This document shows positions 1 to 8,930 of a stretch of DNA of 19,508 nt, piece after piece. The DNA comes from Parachlorella kessleri (Eukaryota; Chlorophyta; Trebouxiophyceae; Chlorellales; Chlorellaceae). The notes below the pieces were generated by a model. It did not search any database, was not told where the DNA came from, and was given only the letters and a program-made list of their open reading frames with translations. Both the position numbers and the translations under genes were made by a program. The stretch covers positions 1 to 19,508 of the forward strand of contig BBXU01003072.1 of NCBI GenBank assembly GCA_001598975.1, read 5' to 3'. The stretch's first letter is position 1, and every line of letters starts with the position of its first letter.

Positions 1-238
1 ATGCTCGGGAGCAGCGGGTGTTGGCGGTAGTGAAAACTGTTTGAGCTTGCAAGACTGTCAATGGCACACGCGTGGCACTGCGTGCAGACTGCCTGAGCCC
101 TGGCTGGCCAAAATGCCGGGCAGCAGCACGTGGGGCTGGGTCCTGGGCAAGTACATCTCTACTTGCCCATACGTGCATTTCGGCTAGCAGGTGGAACAGC
201 TGGACGGCATTTCACTCTTCCAGGATGTTATTCTGCAG

Positions 239-1380
239 GTGAAGGAGGAGCCCAAGGCCGAGGCACCAGCGCCAGTGAGTGGGTCCGTTCTTTTTGCAGT
301 ATTCCTATACTGCAGGAAGTTGGATGGGTGTTTTGGTGGTGGGAGCAAACGGCTTAGGGGGTGTTCAGTGACGTGCTCTGGGTTTGCTTGTTGGTGGCAG
401 CAGGCAAGGCATGGTGTGGGCTATTGTTCCCGCGTCTACCGTATCAGGATGTAGCTGAGGCCAGTGCACAATGCACAGTTGACTCCTTGTCCCTAACTCT
501 TGGCTTGTGCACTCCAGACCAAGGCTGTTGAGGAGGCCCCTGCCCCTGTCACCGCACCCGCCCCCGTCCCTACCCCATCCGCCCCCACCCCCATCTTCGA
601 CATGGTCAAGAAGACTAAGGAGGCGACGGAGGAGGCTGCTTCCTCCGTTGTGGAGAAAGCCAAGGAGGCTGCAGAGGCTGTCACAGACAAGGTCAAGGAT
701 GTGGTGCCGTCAGCGCCCGAGGTGCCTGCACCTGTGGTGAAGGCAGCTGACAAAGTCAAGGATGTGGTGGCGCAAGCCGGGGACGTGCCGTCGCCTGTGG
801 TTGCCGCCAAGCCGGTTGTGGCGGAGCCGGTGGCTGCTGCGCCCGCTGTGGCGGCCGCTGTGGTGGAGGCTAGCACTGAGGGTAAGTAGCAGCTACATGT
901 TCTCAAGAGATGGCACGTGGGTCTGTGTAGTGCGTGAGCGATCGCTTGCATGCAGCCATAGTACGGCATCTATTGCGAGTGGGTGCCAACACACACACTA
1001 TGCTGGAGCCCTCAGGGGACTAACCCTCCTTGGTTGGTGCCGTTCTGCCCGGCTGAGGAGGTGGCACTACAGCTGGCCCATCGCCATGTCAGAACTTCAG
1101 GCCGACCGTTGTCAGGTTGCACCCATTCACTCATGACCCGACTGCCGCAGGCTTGAACCCAAACACCCTCGTCCTGGGAGGCCTGGCTTTCCTGGCAGTG
1201 GCAGGCGTGGGTGCCCTAGGCAGCCAGCAGCAGCAGCAGGGCGGCGAGGCAGCCACGCCCGCAGGCTCTACCTCCAGTGCCTCAAATGGCGCGGAGGCGT
1301 CCCCAGAGCAGGATGCAGCCAAGCGCAAGGCTGAGGCGAAGGCTTGGATCGAGGCCTGGAGGTCCAAGGCTCAGAAGTGA
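239..1380 (+). CDS. 3' part of a gene for an Ala/Pro/Val-rich, single-TM protein (5' end outside the window or unresolved)
   Basis: Three exons join in phase: 239-274, 518-881 and 1151-1380 (stop TGA 1378-1380). Donors are GTGAGT at 275 and GTAAGT at 882; acceptors are CTCCAG at 517 and CCGCAG at 1150. The first exon could instead begin at 191, using the AG at 189-190 and adding 16 codons in the same frame. The visible protein has an Ala/Pro-rich start, then Lys/Glu/Ala/Val-rich amphipathic helices in which VTDKVKDVV and AADKVKDVV are near-repeats. A hydrophobic segment follows (LVLGGLAFLAVAGVGALG), then a Gln run, and a charged tail ending KAWIEAWRSKAQK. One membrane span with a long soluble arm is likely, possibly in the plastid, but the targeting end is not visible. 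The family is not recognised. The repeated amphipathic helices resemble LEA or apolipoprotein-like segments in composition only. Confidence 0.72.
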
Positions 1381-2671
1381 TGGCTGCGGCGGGGGTCCCC
1401 CTTAGCTGACGGGGTGGGCGGACTGCATGCACCTGGACCGTGCGGTCAGCGACTGATGTACGGTTGGTGCTGCGCGAAAGCTGTCGACCGTGGGCGAGGC
1501 TAGACGGGTGGTAGGAAGCGGGTGGGAACTGGTTGCTGCTGTGGTGGTAGTGTGTGGGCCTTATCTGAGCTTGACATGCATGGTAAGAATTGGTCGTTGA
1601 CAATACAGTGCAGGCAATGTCGCTGCCATGGTATGAGGTCGTCAGCACGTCTTGGTGAACTGCTTTGCAAGGTCCATCCTGCTACCCCCACAATGTCCTA
1701 TGATTTCCTTTGACCAAAGGTATTGCAGCAAATGCTGAGCGAGTGGATGGTAATGCCGTGGTTGCTGTGGGGTGACCCATAATCTGTACCCCTCTTTGTG
1801 CTGGGCGTGGTAGTTTTGCCCTTGTCATTGAGGAAAGTTTCAATGGTCAATATGTCCACATTGACATGCTAGACAACGACGGAAGCCAGTAGATATATTG
1901 AGTCCGGCACAATGCATTCATAGCGATACATGCCTGACGGAATAGACCGACTAAACACTGCCTAGAAGGAGCGAGACTCCATACCATACGGCACACAGGA
2001 AGGGGTAGCAAGAAGCTACTGGCTTAGACGCTCTTAGACGAAAAGCACAGAAGATACCGTGCCGCCAGCCGTGTACAGTCACAGCTACCTAGAATCTTTC
2101 TCACTCCCTGACATCAAGGCCATTTGTGTAATTCTGCTACCTTGCATATCGCACAAACAATTCACACAGGAACACTACCTATGCATGCATGATTTGTATG
2201 TGACAGCAAGAGGTATACAATTGCGATGCCTCCATGCAGTCATCTGCCATACAGTGTATTGCCAGCATTCAAATATACTGTCAGCCACACGTTGCACAAA
2301 CAAACCCGTGGCTCAGAAACCTCGGCAGGCCCTAGAGTATAGCCTGCATCAGGCCGTGACCGTACACTCCCGTCTACCTGTCCTCTGTTCTGTTAAACTG
2401 CCTGCTACCGAACAACCGCCGTCACATCATCATAATACATCAGTCATATACATCTGTCTGAATATAAGAAAAAATAGCATGGAAACATGTAGATGGCATG
2501 CCACAAACTCTTACGAGGTTTAAGCCAACCGATATGGACCCCATGTACAGTCTTGTGCTGCATTTAGCATGATCTAACCGTCAAGGGGGCAGGTAGTCTC
2601 CTGCCCCCCAGTATATCAATCACTTCCTCCCTCCTGCTAGCGAATGCTGCTATCCTAGTGCGGCAGGCCCA
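1381..2671. other. Gene-free stretch: 3'UTR of the gene at 239-1380, then convergent intergenic DNA
   Basis: No exon with credible splice sites or a recognised product was found here. The first part is probably the long 3'UTR of the upstream + gene, because the first + strand TGTAA after its stop lies at 2127-2131. The right part should hold the 3'UTR of the minus-strand protease gene, but I find no TGTAA on the minus strand (TTACA on +) before about 1900, so that 3' end is undefined. The open frame 2059-2523 (+) has no recognisable motif and is AT-richer than the genes, so it is treated as chance. Confidence 0.5.
2127..2131 (+). terminator. TGTAA poly(A) signal, candidate for the 239-1380 gene
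   Basis: TGTAA is the usual polyadenylation signal of chlorophycean algae. This is the first copy on the + strand after the stop at 1380, which would give a 3'UTR of roughly 750 nt. It is a five-base motif, so a chance match is possible. Confidence 0.35.
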
Positions 2672-5381
2672 CTACCCCTCTAACAGCCGGTACACCTGCT
2701 CCTCCTTAGCCGCAGTGCTGGAGTCAAAATGGCCCAGCCCCTCCACGTGCCCTGCCCCAACAGACGCCTCTGTGCCCGGCTGAGAGGCTTCCCCTCCCGC
2801 TCTTGGGCGCAGGCGACTGCCTTCTGTCTCACGGAAGCCGGTGCCACCAGCATCGCCGCTCCCGCCGGCGCCAGCATGGCTTGGGATCGAAATGCCGTAC
2901 GAGGGCGGGTCGACACCATGCTCAACATGCACCACCTGCACAGCGCCAGGCAGCAGGGTGTGACAAAGGAGCATGGGACACCAGCAACTCCATCATGCCC
3001 AAGCATCCCCAGCCAGCAGGCCGTGCCTATTCTTGGCACAACCGACAGGCGGACTTGCTGCCTAGGGCCTTTCATGCTGAGGCAATCACACGGTCCCCTG
3101 TCAGCTGATGCAATTCACCCAATAGCCCCTCCCTTCCAGCAGTCAGGCACGCCTCACCCACCTCTGTCGCCAGCCAGCTGCCGTCCCGCTCTCTGTACCA
3201 CACCAAATCCCCATTATTGTACTGCCGCTCCTGTTGTAACCGCTGACCAAAAACATCAGCAGCAGGGTACAATGCTCCCTGCACCTCAGGGGGGTTACTG
3301 CTGCCACTGCCATTGGCTTGATAGTCATCCGCTGTCTGCCCTGCTAAGCCAAGGTCCCTCCCATTTGCTGCTGCGACCTGCAGCGCCCGCTGCAGGGCTG
3401 CCTGTGCTGCTGCATCCCTGGCAGGCATTGGTGGACTTCCCGCCCCTCCAGGACCATGTGCTAGCTCTCTTAAACTCCTGCCGCTAAGCGCGGCAGTAGC
3501 AGCCATGGCATCCTGCTCAGCTGAAGGCAAATCATACTTCACCAGGCCGTCAAACACAGCACCTGCAGCAAAGAGGCATGTGTAGCTGAACCCACCAAGC
3601 CTCTGAACCAAGCAGCTGGCTAAGGTCTGCCTCAAGAACATAGGACCCACAATGGTGCTACAAGAGAACGCACACGCTGGCAGGCAAGGCGAGCCAACAA
3701 GGCTTACATGTCCCTGCCATAACAAACATCCCAGCCATCAGAGCCTCGCTTGGTCTGGCAGAGGACGCCACCGTCTGCGCACTCCCCTCCAAAAGCCACC
3801 ATAAGCCAGTCATGGCACACCTGTTGCCGTCCGCGCTGCGGGCGCGCTGTGCCAGCTCAACTGCGCTGCTTCCCGCCGCAGCTGCGAGTTGAGCTCCTTG
3901 AAGTGGCTGTCATGCTCGTCGTGCACCATGTGGGCCAGCTCATGCAGCATGGTCTCCAAGATGCGGTCGTACCGCCGAAAACCTGTGACAGCACGTCAGT
4001 AACTACTCAGGCAGCAGGTACAGCCAGGGTGGAGACACGACGAGTGCTGATACGATCAGCTCCACTCAGCGAACTCCCAGCAGGTACAGCTTTGCATCCA
4101 GCACTAACAACCGGTCCACGCACACAAAATCTCAATTTCAAAGCATCATTATCCGGCCACTAGCCAAGCATAGCCTCAAGCCTTGGCTCAGTCGCCCGCT
4201 GCACTAACCTTTGAGATCATCTGTGCGCAGGCGCAGGCTAATCTCCTGGCCGCGGTTTCGGTTGAACCCCAGGATGCACACAGGGTCCACCCCCACATAC
4301 CCCTCTGGAGGCATTTCAGACAGCAGCCCCACGCGCCAACGATGCTTGGCCATGACACCAACAATGCCGGGGTCGCTGGCTATCCTGCATAGGGTAGCCT
4401 GCGTTTTGGCTTGAGCCGGCTATTAATGCCTCCCAGGCGGCTTACAGCAAGTTACCAAGCGGCTAAGATACAAATCTGCACACCGCCAACCTTGCCCTAC
4501 TCAAACCACAGCCACCTCAACATTCAAGACCCCTGCCTCACTGCCTGAGCCCACACTGCTTGGCACCCACAACTCCCCAGCTCCTGTCCAAGTTTGCGCC
4601 TCCTCCCCCGACCCACCCACCTCTGCAGCAGCTTGAGGGCCTCCGAAGGCGGCGGTTTCAGCCGTGGGTACTCCCATGTCTGCAGACGGCCGAAGCTGTA
4701 CGGGTTGGCCTCCCTGACCCGGCCTGAAGGAGGGCTGGCAGGTGGTGTGCGCCTGGCAATCTCTCGCCGCAGCTCATGGTCCAGCGGCGCCAGGCCTGGC
4801 AGGTCTCTGGCGCCACGCACAGCTGCCACGTCAGCTGCGGCGCTGGCCATCATCTTGAGCCTGGATCCAGGCAGAATGCCTGGGCGGGGACAGGGCGGGC
4901 GGCTTCACAGCCTTGAATGACATGACTTGGCCATCTTTCTGACGCCGCTGTACCTAGCAATACTTCTCCCTGGAGCGCTTTCCTTCACAGACCAACTCAG
5001 GCTCAGCCCTCACATGTCACTGGGGTTCCTCACTGTATGCAGCAGAATTATACACGCGAGCCTGACAACCAACGAACACACGAAGTCTTTCCACCAAAGG
5101 TATTAACCAACGAAGTTAGGGTGTAGCGGCGGCTGCGGCGGCCCAGCAAGATGCAAGATACCTAACCAGTGCTGCTCACCTGATTCTTGTAGTGCTCGCT
5201 GCGGCTCCTCAGCAGTCTTAATCATGCCTGCCCTGCCTGGGGCCAGCAGCTTGATAGTCTGCGGGTCCACGCTGCACTGCCGGGCCAGCTCCTTTGCAAG
5301 GTCGCCCAAGGTTGCTGAAGGGGGCAGCTGGACAGAGTGACTGGCTCCTTTGAAGCCCACGGTGATGATGAGGGGGTCCAT
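2672..5381 (-). CDS. Ubiquitin-like/WLM-domain metalloprotease (Wss1-type) with C-terminal Tudor/Agenet-like segment
   Basis: Six exons join in phase: 5381-5180, 4879-4621, 4384-4209, 3982-3821, 3562-3162 and 2935-2672, giving 487 aa. The start is the ATG at 5381; the in-frame GTG at 5390 is not needed. Residues about 3-75 form a ubiquitin-like domain (ATLGDLAKELA; KLLAPGR; LPGSRLKMMAS). Residues about 122-262 form a WLM domain with the family blocks DPVCILGFNRNRGQEISLRL and RTDDLKGFRRYD. The zinc site HELAHMVHDEHDSHF has His226, Glu227, His230 and His236. WLM proteases are related to SprT/Wss1; Wss1 cleaves DNA-protein crosslinks and acts on SUMO/ubiquitin-marked substrates, often with Cdc48. 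A similar nuclear role is inferred. Residues 267-383 are an Ala-rich linker. The C-terminus has GDLVWYRERDGSWLATE followed across an intron by VVHVEHGVDPPSYGI and ETEGSRLRPR, which looks like a small Tudor/Agenet-type beta module. Introns begin GTGAGC, GTGGGT, GTTAGT, GTGTGC and GTGGGT. Only the GTGTGC donor is weak. Confidence 0.92.
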
Positions 5382-5725
5382 GGCACACACTACGTTTGGC
5401 CGCGAGTGGGGACACCAGGTGGGGACAAATCCTACGATCAGACTAGATTATAAGCTTGAGGTCAATCTCTGCATAATCATATGAACTTTTCAGAGGAACA
5501 AAAGAAGCATTTTGCAGAACCATCTCGGCCTTTGAAGGTCTTGAGTGAGCCCCGGGGTAACCTGCTGTACGGCGCTGTCCTGTTTCGAGATGGGTCGTCT
5601 ACACGCGTCTGCAAGCTTGATCATCTGAAATCAGGTATATTGGCTCCTAAGCAGAGAACCGTGCCGAGAGAACCAACTGAACGCTTGGCTAGTGCACTTC
5701 TTTTTGCCACCACCAACTCGTCAAC
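5382..5725. promoter_or_regulatory. Divergent promoter region between the WLM protease gene and MBF1
   Basis: 344 bp separate the minus-strand protease ATG (5381) from the plus-strand MBF1 ATG (5726), so both promoters and 5'UTRs must lie here unless an upstream noncoding exon exists. An AT-rich patch around 5446-5480 (ATTATAAG, CATAATCATATG) is the only TATA-like stretch and could serve MBF1 at long range. An open frame starting at 5481 (+) runs into the MBF1 start region in a different frame and shows no motif, so it is taken as 5'UTR. Confidence 0.5.
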
Positions 5726-7078
5726 ATGAACCTGAACGGCCAGGACTGGGACTCGGTAAGTTATGTTAGTGGGGTGACTTCCTGTTATATTACCAGCCTG
5801 ATGGTCAACCTAGGAACTTCATGGTAACCTCTGATGAGCTTGCGTCTGAAGGGTGGTTGGCTTTCCTCTTTGCTGAAGGTGGTCATCCGCAAGAAGGCGC
5901 CCACAGCCAAGGACGCAAAGTCGGCCACCGCAGTTAACCAGGCGATCCGAGCAGGTGCACATGTCCCAGCATCTGTGGCAAGCAGCCTCCTATGGCCTTG
6001 TTTGTATGGGTTAGTTGAAAGCGTGCACTACTGTCTGTGCACGCATAGTACCTGCATGCCGGCAGCAGCCTGGGACAACTGCAGTGTTTCCCTGGACTTA
6101 GCCAGCAGTGTCGCTTGGCAAGCTGGTGCAGGCGCCCAGGTGGAGACGTTGAAGAAATTTGATGCGGGCAGCAATAAGCACGGCGCGGGTCCCATCAAGC
6201 ATGCGACCAAGCTTGAACAGGAAACAGAGGTGTTTGAGCACGAGCATGTGTCAACTGAGCTGAAGAAGCAAATCCAGCAGGCTAGGATAGCAAAGAAGCT
6301 CACGCAGGCGCAGGTATGTATTAAGGGTGCTATGTTGGTGGGCAGGCTGGATGCACCAATTGCTGCGTTGGTGTGAGGCCCAAGAGCACTTGAGGTCTGC
6401 TGCAGCAGCTGCCAAACTGAGTTTGTAGTGGGCTGCGCTGCTTCATGGCACAACATGGCTGCTGCTGTCTGAGAATGCTGACGCACTGCAGCAACTTGCG
6501 AGTTACCACTATTGCAATGCTTTTGTAGTTCTACACACCTGCTAACGGGCTGTTGCTTTGCTGCTGCAGTTAGCACAACTTATCAATGAGAAGCCTCAGA
6601 TCATAAACGAATATGAGAACGGAAAAGCCATTCCCAATCCGCAGGTGCGCTTCGCTTGGGCTATGCCGCTGTTACCGTAGCTTGGTGTGCTGTCCCACTT
6701 GTATCTGGCCAGTTCATTTGTAGCCATATCTGTGTCGCAGAGATGCGTTCAGGGGTTCGTGCACCAGCCTTACTGTGGGGCAGGGGTCCAAGCGGCTTTT
6801 GTAACTGTTGTTTGGAGCTTGCTGCGGTGTTGCCAAATGCCTTCATGAGTTTATCCAGCCGCGATGAAACTTTGGCCCTATTAAGCAGCTCTGCTTGCAA
6901 CTGGCTTGGTCACTAGCAGGTTCTCATCTGTGTGTTTTCATGTGTGGGTTCACACAGCCAGTTGTAGGTTTTCATTGAGGTGTTCACCCAGCTGCTGCAA
7001 CCGCTGATGTTGCAGATCTTGTCCAAGATGTCACGGGTGCTGGGCGTGACGCTAAGGAAGAACCCGGGCAAGAAGTAG
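5726..7078 (+). CDS. MBF1: Multiprotein bridging factor 1 (transcriptional coactivator)
   Basis: Five exons join in phase: 5726-5755, 5879-5954, 6132-6313, 6570-6644 and 7016-7078 (stop TAG), giving 141 aa, the normal length of plant MBF1. The protein opens MNLNGQDWDS then VVIRKKAPTAKDAK, which is the MBF1 N-terminal domain (residues 1-70). An XRE-type helix-turn-helix domain follows (about 76-130), with VSTELKKQIQQARIAKKLTQ, AQLINEKPQIINEYENGKA and LSKMSRVLGVTLR. It ends in a basic tail, KNPGKK. MBF1 bridges TBP and DNA-binding activators such as bZIP factors, and in plants and algae is linked to stress responses and ribosome-quality control. Donors are GTAAGT, GTGCAC, GTATGT and GTGCGC; acceptors are GCAG except GAAG at 5878. 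The first coding exon is only 30 nt, so frame-based gene finders will miss it. Identity is very secure; the 5' exon rests on the conserved start peptide. Confidence 0.97.
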
Positions 7079-7715
7079 GGCGAACCTGGCTGGTAGTGTG
7101 CTGCAAATTTTTCCACGTTAAGCGTTTTATGAGCCAGTATGAGTATCGGATGCTACATGGAACTCCCTGCTATGCGCCTGATCGGCTTGTAGCAGACCTT
7201 GTGCGAACCTGTACTGCATCATCGAAAGCCTTGGCATTGGGCAGCTAAAGCTCAGCTTTGCGTGCGTCTGTTGACCTGAGAGCTGCAGAAACACTTTTTC
7301 TGGCGTACGGTGAGGAGTGCATTTGGCATGTGCTTTGTATACTAGGTGCCTGCTCCGTTTCGCCTGCGTTCCTTGTTACCTTCCTGGGAGGTGTGTCACC
7401 ACCCTCTGTATTTGTAACCGTGCAGCGTCGTACAACATGCAGCACCTGTCTCTGAACTGGTGTGGTTCCATGGGAGGTGAGGGACGTACCCATGCCAGGC
7501 AAGTGAAGAAGTCCATGCCAGGCATCCAGCAGCAACTGCAACAGCAGGTGCCATTAGCGCACCAAACAGTTCACGAGAAGAAGACAATTTGTAGTGGATC
7601 TTTCAAAACCTGCGTCTGCCCAATGCCGACATGGCAAGCAGGTAACACATTCTATACTGGGGACATGCACCAGCAGCAACCCGGATGTACTGTGGCGCTG
7701 GGCTCTCTGCCCGCG
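7079..7715. other. Convergent intergenic region (3'UTRs of MBF1 and the TMEM14 gene)
   Basis: No coding exon was found between the MBF1 stop and the TMEM14-family stop. The MBF1 3'UTR probably ends near the TGTAA at 7413-7417. No minus-strand TGTAA was found for the opposing gene, so the two transcripts may overlap. The open frame 7317-7775 (+) has no recognised motif and runs antisense into the last TMEM14 exon. Confidence 0.6.
7413..7417 (+). terminator. TGTAA poly(A) signal of MBF1 (candidate)
   Basis: This is the first TGTAA on the + strand after the MBF1 stop and implies a 3'UTR of about 340-360 nt, an ordinary size for green algal genes. Confidence 0.55.
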
Positions 7716-8809
7716 TCATGCCTTTTTCCGCATTTGTGGGTGGTAGAAGAGAATGTTCCAGATGTAAAAGGCTGACATCAAGGCACTGCATGGGCACATG
7801 GGGCACTTCCTGAGAGCCATCCACGGAAAATGCGCAGACAGTCATCGGCTGGCAGCCTATCTGGTCTGGTTGTGCTGCACTGGCAGGCGGGGAACACTGT
7901 CCTGGTCATCTGGCAAATGCGAGCGCGCTCCCACATGTTGGTATGGGTTCTATGCAGTATATGCAGAGGACACAAGCCGCTGCAAACTGTTACGGCATTT
8001 TGCATGCTTACCTAAGACCAGCCACCAACCCTGCCGGCATGACCTTCTGTGTTCGCTGGTAGCGCTGGTACATCACATAAGTAAGAGCCCCACTGATAAC
8101 TGCATGGCAAGTTCCCCAGAACAGGGGTGAGCATTTTATATGGTTGTTGATATCCAGAAAAGTGGCTGCCCATGTCATGGAATAAGAAGCTGCCATTCTG
8201 CAGGTTAATTTGACGGCTGGCCATGTCAGGGAATGATAAGCTGCTGTTGTGCAAGTTGATTTTTCGGCTGGCAGCTGCCTGCTCGCCCATCACCCACCGA
8301 GGGACAGCAGAGTGGCTGTGCGACAGAGACGGCCTTTGTGGTATTCCTGCAAGCTCCAGTAAGCAAAGCCAGACAGCAGTGCTGCGGAGCCCAGTCCGCC
8401 CCCTACATCCAGCAGGCAATACAAGAAGCACGCACAGAATCATGCACACGCAATGATGCAAGAACACTGGGCATTGCACTTGAACAGATGCCTGTGCTTC
8501 ATGACGTAAGTGGTTGACTCACCTAGAGACGCTGTGCTGCCCTTTGCTATAAAGCCAACAAGTCCGCCAAGCGCAAGCAGTGCCTGCAGCCAAAGTCAGA
8601 GTTTGTGGCCGCATTGAGCCACCCTCACCACAAGTATGTATGTTGAAACCCCTCCCTCTTCATGTGAAACTACGCAGCCACCCCCACGTCGATCTACTTT
8701 CCTAGCGCCAGGGACGTCCTTGGGTGTAAGGCAAGCCGGCAGCGGTGTTGGGATGTAAAGCTCCCATTACACTTACCGCATAGATCGGCGTAAGGCAAAA
8801 GTCGTACAT
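7716..8809 (-). CDS. TMEM14 family membrane protein (FAX-type, fatty-acid export family)
   Basis: Five exons join in phase: 8809-8777, 8583-8523, 8402-8298, 8099-8012 and 7785-7716 (stop TGA), giving 118 aa, the usual size of the small TMEM14/FAX proteins. It starts MYDFCLTPIYA (exon 1, 11 codons), matching the family's HDFC-type N-terminus. It continues ALLALGGLVGFIAKGSTASL, then GSAALLSGFAYWSLQ, SLVISGALTYVMYQRYQRTQ, KVMPAGLVAGLSALMSAFYI and a basic end YHPQMRKKA. These blocks give the Gly-rich KGS turn and the K(x)MPAG signature of the family and about four hydrophobic helices. Plant FAX1 exports fatty acids from plastids and mammalian TMEM14C moves porphyrin precursor in mitochondria. This copy lacks a visible transit peptide, so an ER or other non-plastid location is inferred, as for the short FAX members. 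Donors are GTAAGT, GTGAGT, GTGGGT and GTAAGC. Intron 3 holds a 51-bp tandem duplication. Confidence 0.93.
8170..8271. repeat. 51-bp imperfect tandem duplication inside TMEM14 intron 3
   Basis: Units 8170-8220 and 8221-8271 are both 51 bp, start CCATGTCA and end CGGCTGG. By eye they differ at 10 of 51 positions (about 80% identity) with no gap. The array lies wholly inside the intron 8100-8297, between the donor side and the acceptor-proximal tract, so it roughly doubles the middle of that intron. 51 is divisible by 3, and a minus-strand frame stays open through both units, but the flanking splice sites show that this is not coding. Confidence 0.9.
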
Positions 8810-8930
8810 GGTTACTCCACTATAAAGGACCGCCGCCTACAAGCACAAAACACCACGCTTGGACGCACGCTTAGACGCATCTAGTCTGCTAAGATGATCT
8901 TCACCACGTCTTCAAATAGCAGGGGAGAGC
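8810..8930. promoter_or_regulatory. 121-bp bidirectional promoter between TMEM14-family and DUF3598-like genes
   Basis: The two ATGs (8809 on -, 8931 on +) are only 121 bp apart. A TATAAAG at 8821-8827 faces the + gene and would place its transcription start near 8850, with a 5'UTR of about 80 nt. The same box lies just 12-18 nt upstream of the minus-strand ATG, so it must fall in the minus gene's 5'UTR or at its start site. I see no TATA box for the minus gene. If the + gene really starts at 9207, the shared region grows to 397 bp. Confidence 0.6.
8821..8827 (+). promoter_or_regulatory. TATA box for the DUF3598-like gene
   Basis: TATAAAG sits 104 nt upstream of the ATG at 8931 and in the right orientation. 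It supports 8931 rather than 9207 as the first coding ATG, although a longer 5'UTR cannot be excluded. Confidence 0.5.

Noticed and set aside
3821..3982. Possible one-base frameshift after the WLM zinc motif, because another frame reads LAQRARSADGNR
   Set aside because: The observed frame (QLSWHSAPAARTATG) matches the L-D-W-T pattern that follows the zinc motif in the UBL-WLM family, and it joins exon 5 in phase. No correction is needed.
5481..5729. 82-codon + frame upstream of MBF1 as a separate small gene or N-terminal extension
   Set aside because: It is out of frame with the MBF1 start, shows no motif, and MBF1 already has its conserved N-terminus at 5726.
8012..8479. 155-codon minus-strand frame over the TMEM14 locus
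   Set aside because: It runs through introns 2 and 3. The real coding sequence uses other frames joined by phase-matched splice sites and matches TMEM14.
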